Source of the DNA: Progne subis subis
Lineage: Eukaryota; Chordata; Aves; Passeriformes; Hirundinidae
Reading direction: 5' to 3'
Assembly (NCBI GenBank): GCA_022316685.1
Contig: JAKJHU010000026.1
Span: 2,666,501-2,730,500, forward strand
Length of the DNA: 64,000 nt
Shown: one piece after another, positions 25,329-35,100 of the stretch
Layout of the letters: each line of letters starts with the position of its first letter
Position numbering within the stretch: the first letter of the stretch is position 1
The notes under the pieces: generated by a model
Databases searched by the model: none
Seen by the model: only the letters and a program-made list of their open reading frames with translations
Told to the model about the DNA's origin: nothing
Position numbers and translations under genes: made by a program

Positions 25329-25745
25329 AAATCATAAAATCATAGGATGGTTTGGAAGAGACCTTAAAGATCACCTAAGTTCCAACCACTATGCCAGGGG
25401 CAGGGACACTTTTTGCTAGGCCAGGTTGCTCAGAGCCCCATCCAACCTGGCCTTGAACAAATCCAGGGATGTGAGAGGCATAACTTCTCCAGACAACCTG
25501 TTCTTGTACCTCACCACTCTCACAGTAAAGAATTACTTCCTAATATCTAATCCAAATTATTGCCACTTGTCCTGTAAGGATATGATTTGACATGCCCTTG
25601 TAAAAAATTCTTTCCATCTTTCTTGTAGGCTCCCTTTAGGTATTGGAAGACCACATTTAGGTCACTTCTGAAGCCTTCTCTTTTCCAGGCTGAACAATCC
25701 CAATTCACTCAGCCTCTCAAGAGAATCCATAGCCTTTCTAATTCC
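25329..25745 (-). mobile_element. CR1 LINE 3' fragment
   Basis: The left end reads AATCATAAAATCATAGGATGG, the reverse complement of the CR1 3' terminal repeat (ATTCTATGATTCTATGA type). It is followed by the usual antisense 3' UTR text (GGAAGAGACCTTAAAGATCA, then GGCCTTGAACA...CCAGGGATG). At the right end the minus strand encodes SELGLFSLEKRRL, the C-terminal CR1 ORF2 motif. The element is 5'-truncated, as is normal for CR1. The divergence suggests an old copy. Confidence 0.92.
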
Positions 25746-26584
25746 ATCCTCAGTTGCCAGACCTGCTAGCATCACAGGAAATTTCCAGCTCAAAGTAGAA
25801 GACCTGGAAAACCTCACTGCATTTGATTTGGTGAGGAGGAATAAAATTTCAGGGGTTGATAACCTATAGGACACATGATTCCTTGAGAAGCAAGCTAATA
25901 TTTTTATCTAATTTGCAGTAATACAAGTGGTACTGATCATATGAAACTCAAATCTTGTTAAAAGTTAATTACAAAATTTGATGCCTTTCCATGCTAGGCT
26001 GCACAGAGAAAGGTCATTTCACTGTTTTGAAAGACCTCTCATTTCCAGTGCAAGTCAAAGTAAATAAAATGTTAGTGGATTCAAACTACCCTAGTATTCA
26101 TCTCTCAATTTTCCACACGTAAATTTAACTTCTGCTGCTCCATTCTGCTTTAACATCTTTCAGTTTGTTTTTTTATAATGCACTAAGAAGAAAATAGTTT
26201 TATTGTCAGTGATAGTCTGCAATCTGCATATTTCTTCCTGATTTATCACAGTGTAAACTTTTGTAGTTTTCTTTATCTTTGGCTCTAGCCTTGATAGTTT
26301 GAGTGACTCGAACCTTGAACTTAGAAAAGTGTACTGTCTTTCGATATTTTTTATCATCTTGAATCAGCTTGCCTATTCTCTTTTTAAAAAGTTCATTTGA
26401 ATATGGAAGGCATATCTTCATTCAGGCAACTAAATATTGTTAGTGTCAACAGGTGACAGAAAACAAAGTTGAAAATTAATTTTAAAATGCCATTGTTCCA
26501 TGTGAAGGATTAGGATCTGACACCACTTGATATTCTACAAGAATAGCTTTAAATTTGATGCTTTAATTTTCATTATAAATCATT
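25746..26584. other. Non-coding DNA between two insertions
   Basis: AT-rich unique DNA with no recognised features. It ends in a tandem CATTATAAAT pair (26571-26590), whose second copy supplies the left target-site duplication of the next LTR. Confidence 0.6.
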
Positions 26585-26589
26585 ATAAA

Positions 26590-26608
26590 TGTTGTGGATT
26601 AAGTTTAG

Positions 26609-26645
<37 letters not shown>

Positions 26646-27376
26646 CCCTTTCCCTATAGAATTTTCCCCCCCCATAAGTTGCTAAGAGACTAAATACTGA
26701 TGCTTAAAGGGTACTTGACCCACAAAAAAGAAGTGGCAGGGGCAGTAGATCACTTAGTTTTGGGGGGAGGAAAAGGCTCGGGAGCCCCAGGAGCTGAGGG
26801 TGGTTTTTTTCTTCTGCTCTCGGTTTCGGAGAGGATGGTGGGGCGACGGCTAGCTGCGTGAATAGTCCACTGTTAACGGAGGGTCCGGTCCTGGAAATTC
26901 TGTCACCATCCATCATCTGCTGGAGCGCCCAGGAATTCGGAGCCCCTTTGCCTGCCCTGCTGGAGCTGAGCCAGCCGTGCCCGGCCATCACAGCTTCTTC
27001 AGCTCTGCTCACTTTGCCGGGACACCCCCTGCCTCCTGGGGACCCTCGCCGTTCCAGCCATCAGCCCGGGAGTTTCCACCATTTCAGCTTGGTGCTCTCA
27101 GAGTCCCAAGAGTTCAGACTGTCTCGGGCTTTGTGAAAAAAAAAAAAAAAACCCCTCGAGGTTCCTGGCTCTGTTTATTATTAATGCTGTAGTTGTTGTT
27201 TGTTTGCCTTGTTATATTTACTAGTAAAGAACTGTTATTACTTTCCCCATAGCTCTGACTGAAAAGCCCCTTTAATTTTCTAAATTATAATAACTTGGAG
27301 GGAAAGGATTAGAATTCCCCATTCCTAGAGAGGCCCCGCCCCTCCCTAGCAGATACCTGTCTTTCAAACCAAGACA
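26590..27376 (+). mobile_element. Solo endogenous retrovirus LTR, complete
   Basis: A 787-bp LTR with TG...CA ends (TGTTGTGGATTAAG to CAAACCAAGACA) and flanking ATAAA duplications. It shares its whole right-hand 650 bp with the copy at 1-584, which identifies the family from within the window. Order: T tract (26611-26645), GC-rich block (26760-27115), an A run near 27136, a TTATATTTACTAGTAAAG block near 27211, then the common 3' block. There is no internal retroviral sequence on either side, so it is a solo LTR left by recombination. A 5-bp duplication fits ERVL by the usual convention (ERV1 4 bp, ERVK 6 bp), but I cannot settle the class. Orientation is by analogy only. Confidence 0.9.
26611..26645. 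repeat. Poly-T tract inside LTR, 35 nt
   Basis: An uninterrupted T run 21 nt from the left LTR end, followed by a pyrimidine stretch to about 26675 that includes an eight-C run. Confidence 0.93.
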
Positions 27377-27381
27377 ATAAA

Positions 27382-27840
27382 TTACTTACACTTTGTTGAT
27401 TAAGATTGCATCTCACAGATGGTTTTTATAGTTTAACTGGTTGGCTTCATCAGGACAGAAGAGACTTTCTAATATAACTTCCTTGTGACATAGGTTTCGT
27501 TGGCACCTGAAAAGTCATTCTAGAAGATCCAATTGCCATTCATTTTAATTAAAAGATTAAGGCCACCCTCAAGGGGTTATGACATCTCATTTCTAAATGA
27601 TATTCAGCATGAATATCATAATGTTGTTCTCCTACATCAATTAATACATACTTTCAAATATCTGCGAATACATTACTTTTAATGACCTTGTACTTCACAG
27701 CACCTGTTGGCACACATACCTCCGACGTCACACATATTCTGTAAAAGCCAGGATTTTTCTGTGTTAGAAGAACATGTGTGAGAGATAATTTAGGCAAAAT
27801 TGACACCCACAATGAGTGCTGAGGTACCTGGTACATATTA
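27382..27840. other. Non-coding DNA between LTR and CR1
   Basis: Unique AT-rich sequence. The 101-codon minus-strand frame at 27654-27959 runs antisense into the CR1 and is not supported. Confidence 0.6.
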
Positions 27841-28929
27841 TTGCTGACACTCTCCATCTTTGAAAGGTCTTGGCAAACAGGAGAGTTGCCTGAGGACTGA
27901 AGTAAAGCCAAAGTCACTTCAGCCTTCAGATAAAGAGGACCCAGGCCAGTTAGCCTCACCCCGGACTTGGAAAAAGGTGATGGAATGGTTCATCCTGGAT
28001 GTTATCTCTAAGTACATGGAGGAAAAGATTACCGGAAGTTGCCAACATGGATTAATCAAGGGAAAATCATAGCTGACCAGGCTGATAGTCTTCTATGACG
28101 GCATGACTGGGTAGATGGAAAGAGAGCAGCATACCTTGAATTCAGCAAGTCAAGGTATTTTTTGACTCTCGCTTCCATAACATCCTCATAATTAAGCTCA
28201 GGAAATGAGGGCCAGATAAGTGGACAGTTAAGAGGGTTGAGAGCTGGCTAAATGGCAGGTCCCAGAGGGTTGAAATCAGTAGCACAGGGTGTAGCTGGAG
28301 GTCTGAAGCTTGTGGTATTCCACAGGAATTGGTACTGGGTCCAGTCTTCAACCTAAGTCATCAGTGGCACAGAAGAAGGAGCAGAGCTTACACTTAGTAA
28401 ATTTGCTGGTGATAAAAACTAGGACAAATTGGTTGATACTCCTGAAGGCTGTGCTGCCATTCAGCGAGATGTGGACATGTTGCAGAACTGGGTGAAGAGG
28501 AATATAATGAAATTCAACAAAGGCAGGTGTAGGGTTCTGCACCTGGGGTGGAATAACCCCAGGCACCAATACAGGATAGGGACTGACCTGCCTGGTAAAT
28601 GCATACAAATACCTTCAAGAATGCTGTCAAGAGGATGGGGTAAAACAATTTTCAGTGGTGCCCAGGGACAGGACAAGGGCTAAGCAGCATGAATTGAAAT
28701 AGAGGAAGTTCCATCTGAATATGAGGAAATACTTTTTGCTGTGAGGGTGACAGAGCACTGAAACAGGCTGTCCAGAGAGGTCATGGAGTCTCTGTTTCTG
28801 GAGACATTCAAAACCCATCTGGATGTGATCCTGTGCAACTTGCTCTAGATGAACCTGCTTTAGTGGCACAGATGGGCTAGATGATCTTAGAGGTCCCTTT
28901 CAACCCCAGGTATTCTGAAGTTCTGTGAC
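27841..28929 (+). mobile_element. CR1 LINE, ORF2 3' half plus 3' UTR, internally deleted
   Basis: Sense CR1 pseudogene. In order it shows GLIKGKS (KGKSCLTN region, with a stop replacing Cys) near 28050, IVFYDGMTG near 28088, the catalytic box as FAGD at 28402-28413 (family form FADD, so one catalytic Asp is lost), the block IQRDVDMLQNW near 28460 and MKFNKGRCRVLHLG near 28508-28549. At about 28596 the sequence jumps to YLQ...RMG and then FSGAQGQDKG, skipping roughly 0.5 kb that carries the rest of ORF2 in full CR1 elements. The 3' UTR follows (GTGACAGAGCACTGAAACAG near 28748, GATGATCTTAGAGGTCCC near 28880) and ends at the degenerate ATTCTGAAGTTCTGTGAC terminal repeat. Several stops and frameshifts confirm it is dead. 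Confidence 0.93.
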
Positions 28930-29068
28930 ATGCATTGGTGAAAAATGTAGGTGACCACAACTATACTTTTTTGCTTAATGTGGTAGTTTATGTGCTTGCT
29001 GAGTGTCTAATTACCTGGGTCTCAGGAACTTGCCCAATCAAATTAGGATGAATACAGAAATACCCTTA

Positions 29069-29646
29069 TGTTGTGGTTTAACTCCAGCCAGCAACCAAGC
29101 CTGACAAGACATCTTCACTCTAACCAGCAGCAAGATCAGGGAGTGAATCAGAAGGGTAAAAGGCAGAAAATTCCAGGGTTGAGATTAAGACAGCTTAATA
29201 GGGAAAGCAAAAGTGACACATACAAGCAAAGCAAGGAATTAATTCACTGCCCTCCCATAGGAAAGCAGGTGTTCAGCCATCTCCAGGAGAGCAGGGTCTC
29301 ATTACACATATGTGGTTATTTGGGAAGACAAACACCATCACTCCAAACATTGCCCTTCCTCCTTTTTCCTCCCTGTTTTATATACTGAGTATGAAGTCTG
29401 GAATATCCCTTTGGTCAGTTTGGGTCACCTGTCCTGATTTGGTCTCTTCCCAGCCTCCCTGTCACCCCAAATTCCTTGCCAGCATGGAATCTGCAAGAAG
29501 CAGAAAAGGTCTTAGGTCTGTGTTAAGTCCAGCTCAGCAACAACAAAAAATATCTCTGTAGTATCAACCCTGTGTTAAGTACAATCCAAAACATAGTCCT
29601 GTACTAACCACTGTGAAAAAAATTAACCCAAACCAAAACCAGTGCA
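29069..29646 (-). mobile_element. Solo ERVL-type LTR
   Basis: A 578-bp LTR beginning TGTTGTGGTTTAACTCCAGC and ending AAAACCAGTGCA. It is the same family as 41445-41978: shared blocks include GGAATATCCCTTTGGTCAG near 29400, CAGCTCAGCAACAA near 29530 and AATCCAAAACA near 29584. The family's TATA box is read on the minus strand (reverse of TTTATATA at 29377-29384), so the LTR lies in minus orientation. Flanks are CCTTA (29064-29068) and ACTTA (29647-29651), a 5-bp target duplication with one mismatch. No internal retroviral sequence is attached. The 106-codon frame inside is not a gene. Confidence 0.88.
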
Positions 29647-29651
29647 ACTTA

Positions 29652-31046
29652 GTAGAGAAATTTTAGTTTAAACTTGAATTTGAACTCTATTTCTTCTCTG
29701 AAAGTGGAGCAAAACCAAATTTAAAAAACTTTAGAAAGTTACAGGTGACTTGAGTTCTCTGTGGACTAGAAGTTAGAGTCATATGGATACATGCCACCTA
29801 TATATAATTTCTAGCCTGAAATCTTCATTAGATGAAAAAGCTGACAACTACATTCAGAAAAGTATCTAAAGTGGACCACTTTAAACTGGGATTATTGGGA
29901 GACTAAAGCAGTAAATTATGACTGTTACGCCTTTCCTCTGCATATCCATTAGGGGGGGACTAATCCACAACACTAATGCAGTTTGAAAAAGGGACATTTA
30001 TTACACAAATGTATGTGTTTTACTCTGTCTGTTAAACTGTAAATTCCAGAAGAGGCTGCAGATCTGATTGTCTTCCTTATCAACTACATTCAATTCTGGA
30101 TGAAATATTCTGATTATTTTGTGGACTACAGATTGGCAGTGTAAATCTGAAGGACAGGTGGAATGGTTGAGTGAGAGATGTGCAGTGCTCATGAAGGTGA
30201 TTCAGCAGAGCATGTAGAAGACCTTGCAGTGGTCTCTGTGGCTCTGCGAAGGTGAGGAGAAGTAAGACAAGCAATCTGCATCAGTGAAGAAAAGTGTCCT
30301 AATGATTGTGCTTTGAGCATGGTAGCAGGAAGCAGGTCTCATTGCGAAACACCATGGTCCTGGGAGGTATATACGGGAAATTAATAGGCAGAAGACTTTA
30401 ACTTCTGTAGACAGTGTTGCTCAGAGAGATACCAAACTACAAAGTCCGGTTTTAGTGCCCATATTTTAATGGTGACCAACATATCTTAGAGAAAACCACA
30501 GAAAGAACTTAAATGTTCCATGTAGTGTCCCAAAGAGCACAGTCAGCCACAAGAGGATGTGAAGGTTTAGATTAGGTTAAAAAAGCTGTGACTAAGCTTG
30601 AAGATTCAGCTCTGAAAGTTAGAAAATAAATATGTATCTGGAAACTGAAAGCATATGTTAAAATGAGCACAACTAGGTAACAGCATGATTAATTTCCACT
30701 TGGAACAACTATCTCTTAATTTTATCAAAGAATGGTTTTGAACTTGTGCCTTAGTCATTTATACACTGTTTGGCTTAGTGTAGTACAAAGCATTAAGCGC
30801 TGGTCTGCTATGTAGAAAAAAGCAAGTTAGACATATTGTTCCTTGTAGATATTCCATTTAATTAATATAAATTTCCTTCCATTAGGGTAAATTGAAAATC
30901 ATAATTTTCTGTGGTTATTAAGATACAAATTATGTATGTCCCATTTCCAGTCATCTTAAATGAAATCCAGTTTATCATCAGGTAAGTCTGGGATTTTTAT
31001 GAGAGAATGAGTCACCTTGTAAGAATCACTCTTTTTCAGGGAGTCC
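29652..31046. other. Non-coding DNA between two LTRs
   Basis: About 1.4 kb of moderately AT-rich DNA. I looked for retroviral gag, pol or env remnants joining the two LTRs and saw none. They also belong to different families, so this is not the interior of a provirus. Confidence 0.6.
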
Positions 31047-32153
31047 TTTTATTGGGTTTGTATGGCAGGGTTTTGGTATTGGTGGAAGGGGTTGCTACAC
31101 ACAAGGGGGACTTCTGTGAGAACCTGCTAGAAGCTTCTCCCTGTCCAACAGAGCCAGTGTCATCTGACCCCAAGATGGACAACACAGCTGGCCATGGCCA
31201 AGCACATCTGAGGTAACATATTTAAGAAGGGGGGGGAAACTGCACAACAGCAGCTGCAGCTGGAGAGAGGAGTGAGAATATGTGAGGGGAGCAGCCCTGC
31301 AGACACTCAGGTCAGTGCAGAAAGAGGGGAGGAGGTGCTCCAGGCATAAAAACACCCTGCAACCCACGGTGCAGCCCATGGTGAGGCAGCTCTGCACTTG
31401 CACCCCATGGAGGTTCACAGGGGAGCAGAGATCCGACTGCATGGAGGACCCCAAGTTGGAACATGTGGATATGCTAAAAGGTGGTGGTGACCCCATTGGA
31501 AGCTCATGTAGGAGCAGGCTCCTGGAGTGACCTGTGTAGAGAGGAGCCCATGATGGAACAGGTTTGCTGGTAAGATTTGTGACCCAATGGGAGACACAAG
31601 CTGGAGCAGCCTGTTCCTGAAGGACTGCACCCTGTGGAATGGACTCTATGCTGGATCACTTCATGAGGAACTGCAGCCCATGGGAAGAACCTACCTTGAA
31701 GAAGTTAAAGGAGAACTGTCTCCTGTGGGAGACACTTGATGCTGAAGCAGGGAAAGACTGTGAAGAGTCCTCCTCTAGAGGAGAAAGGAGCAGCAGAGAC
31801 AATGCGTGATGGGCTCACTGCAACCCCAATTTCCGGTCTCCTTGTGTTGCTGTGGGTAGGAGACAGAGAAATCAGGAGTGAAATTGAGATCAGAAAGGAG
31901 GGAGGGGTGAGGGGAAAGTGTTTTTGAGATTTATTTTTCTTTCTCATTATTGTACTCGGATTTGATTGGTAATAAATTAAACTAATTTCCAGTGAGACTG
32001 TTTTGCCCCTGATGGTAACCGGTGAGTGATCCCTCCCTGCCCTTAGACCCAAGAGCCTTTTTTTATAGTTTCTCTCCCCTGCCCAGCTAAGCAAGGGTGG
32101 GACAGAAGAGCATTGGTAGGTACCTGCTAGCCCATCAGCATGAACCCATCACA
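31047..32153 (+). mobile_element. Long avian ERV LTR, about 1.1 kb
   Basis: It starts near an ATTGGGTTTGTATGGCAGGG block (31051) and ends AACCCATCACA at 32153. The middle has the repetitive GGAGCAGCCTG / CTGCACCCTGTGG / CTGCAGCCCATGGG phrases typical of a known bird LTR family, then CTCATTATTGTACTC (31946) and GGTAATAAATTAAAC (31968), the likely polyadenylation region, which gives plus orientation. The exact left end is uncertain: the expected TG is mutated or lies at 31053. GTCCT before and GTACT after (32154-32158) could be a degenerate target duplication. Open frames of up to 133 codons within it are artefacts. Family naming is from memory. Confidence 0.83.
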
Positions 32154-32158
32154 GTACT

Positions 32159-35100
32159 CTGTGCCCCAAGGAATTAAAAGATACCTCAAGTATCTTTCCT
32201 TCATGCACCTGCTTTTATGTAGCTGTTTCATGCAGTTCTGTTTTATGTAAAATATCTATTTTTTATCAGAAGCATTTACTGTTTAACAATACAGAATTGT
32301 AAAGGGACAGGGGCAGAGTCCTTAGCTCAGGGTCCTGTCACTTGCTCTGATATTGTTCCCATAATGTGATTAAACACCTCTTTGAAAAGGTATTTATTGT
32401 CTTTCTTGCCCCTTCCACCTACTCTAATCCTATGAGGAAACTGTTGTACAGCTTTGCTGCTTTGTTGTCCAGAAATATGTAATTCCCAGTCAGTTTGCAA
32501 TAATTTCTTTTGTGTCAATATAGTCTTTTAACTTCTGTCTTCTTAGTGCTTAACCACTTGGTCCTCTACAGAGACTATTCAAACTCCTCTCATCCTTTAG
32601 GCCTGGCCTGTAAAATAGTTAATCCACTCTTGTAGAGGTGTTCTTTTCCTGAATAACCTAAATATATGTTTAGGTACATGAGTGATGAGAAGCACAGAAA
32701 ACACTTATCTTAGATGCCTAGAATACTTATATAAATATTTGCCTAAATCTACTCAGAAATACCTTGCCTAAATTGTCCTAAGGTCACATTTTCCTCTCTG
32801 TTGTCCACATTACAGCCACCCTTGAATATATGTTCTTGAAATTTTATTATCTGTTGACCTCCATTTGACAAATTCCTACATCCACAGTGTGATGTGGCAT
32901 TTGGTATAATTAAGTGCATCCTATTTCCTCTGTCACTTTCCTAAGGTAAGCTCTTTTCATTTTGTCATCTACTAGTTAAAGTACCAAATTCTCACCTTAG
33001 AATCCAGGTGAAGAGTAAAATTCTAAATGAATTTTGGGTTGTGGCACTGTAAAAATATTGAGATCCCTGTGACCAGGACTGAACTGTACACTAAAGCCAT
33101 TCAGAGAGACATTCTACCACCTCTGCTGCCTGCATTGATCTTTAAGCACCTTCTTCTTGGTAACACTTTTCACATTTATTGGTATACTTAGTTCTAATAA
33201 CCTTCCTTCAGAAGCATCTGCTATGGCTTTTCCCTTTACCCAGGTCTCTATCTAACTTATAAATCTTATTTGTCTCATAATCTAGGGTTACAAAATGGTT
33301 CTCTCCTCCAAAGTGTTAGAAACCTTAATGAAGTTCAGATGAAATCCTTCATTTAATCTAAAGATTGTTTATTTTATTAAATTAGCCTGCTTCATCATAT
33401 GCCAAAAACTGCTACTTTTCTTCAAAAGTTTCTTTAAACCTTACACACTAGGGAAGCTATCTTACTCACCTTGAGGTTGTAAGATTATCATGTATAATAC
33501 TTTGGGTGGGTCTTACAAACATGTAGGAAGCTTATGCTTAACTTGTATCTTATGTTTCCCCTTTCCCATTAAATGGGTTATTAAAATACTGACTTCCCTA
33601 AAATTTCCAGGAGTATGTATCAGTTCTTTCAAGAATTCTAAAAATGTTATTTTCATATCAGTCTGTCTCAATCTTAGCACACAAAACTTCCGAGCTTTGC
33701 TTCAGCATCAATTTTGATAAATCTCATGCTGAGACATACATTACTATAAACCATTTTATTTGTGCCCCAGGTTCAGAATTGCACTTGTTTAAAAGCTGAG
33801 GTATAATGTTCACTTACAGTCATGCATATATTGTCTTTATGTTCATTGTCACTGCATAATGGTCTGTCTCCCCGTCCACCTTCTTAATTCATGTAAATTA
33901 TGGGCACTTTGTAATTGCTTTTAATATTCTTAACATGGTTTAGTTCAGCCTAACTTCTACTGAATCATATTTTTCTGCTATACTTTTTGACATCTAGAAA
34001 AAAATATTATTATTTGTAGTTTCTCTGTATTTTTTGCCTTTTTGTGTTGTAGTTATTCATCCTGTATTCAGCCCCTTTTTGAATAGTCTTTCATATTTTT
34101 AGGCAGCTTCCAGAAGAATGCTTGTACTTTCTATTTGAAATCTGAAGTTTAAATCCTTAAATTTTTGGTCTCCCCAATTTCTCAGTGTGTTTTTCCCAAT
34201 GAAGTATGTTGAAGTACAGGTACAATTTATCTTTTTAAATTTTCATTTAAGGCAAAGAGAGTTCAGTTCATAATCACTGGATCCATGCTCATTTTTCAAT
34301 GCTTGGTTCTTTTAAAACATACCACTTAATTAATTATTAAAAAAATCAGTAGCTTAATCTTTTGGGATTTATTTTGTTGCTATTACCACAGTGATACTAC
34401 TTGACTTCTCTATTTTTACAATATTAGTTTCTTAACCTCATGCAGTTTTTGCTACTATTTACATTGTCAGTTCTACCCTTATCTCCATTTGACCACTGTT
34501 TCTAAACCAAATATCACTACTACTCCAGAAGGATAAATCCATGGTGTTACTGTCTATTGCTTTAACTTACAAAATCATTATCACAACCTCATTTTATTTA
34601 CATCACTTTTTATATGCCTTTCTTCCTGAATTCTATGTAGTATTCACCAGTTTGAGTCTTGTCTCATATACAGTTTTGACACATCTCTTTCAGTCCTGCG
34701 GTAGTGCATAACTATGGGACATGCATGTATTTCTAGTAATTTACCTTTATGGCTTAATCTTCCTGCACTGGTATATCAGCACCATAATTTGACTTTGCAC
34801 CATCCAAATTTTTAAGTGGAATAAACCAGTATTTCATTGCCTACATAATTGACTATAGACACTTTAAAATGCTTTTCAAAGAAACATTGATGCATTCTGG
34901 GAAAGTGGTCTTGCTTTGCCAAAGCCAGTACTTGGAGTTACATCAAATTCATTTTTTCATCTGATTATCAAAAAAAGGTGTAAAAATGCTCTGTACTGTA
35001 TAACATATCTGTACTTTCTCTTACAGAGTACAGTTTGACATCTTAGATATAGTCAGGAATATGGTTTCTAACAAAGTAGAAAACACCTCTCTCCTAAGTC

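Larger units (their letters stand above)
26585..27381. repeat. 5-bp target-site duplication ATAAA flanking solo LTR
   Basis: ATAAA at 26585-26589 lies immediately before the TG start, and ATAAA at 27377-27381 immediately follows the CA end of the LTR. This marks one clean integration event. Confidence 0.8.

Noticed and set aside
29069..32153. A provirus bounded by the LTRs at 29069 and 31047
   Set aside because: The two LTRs belong to different families, lie in opposite orientation, have different flanks, and no gag, pol or env remnant lies between them.
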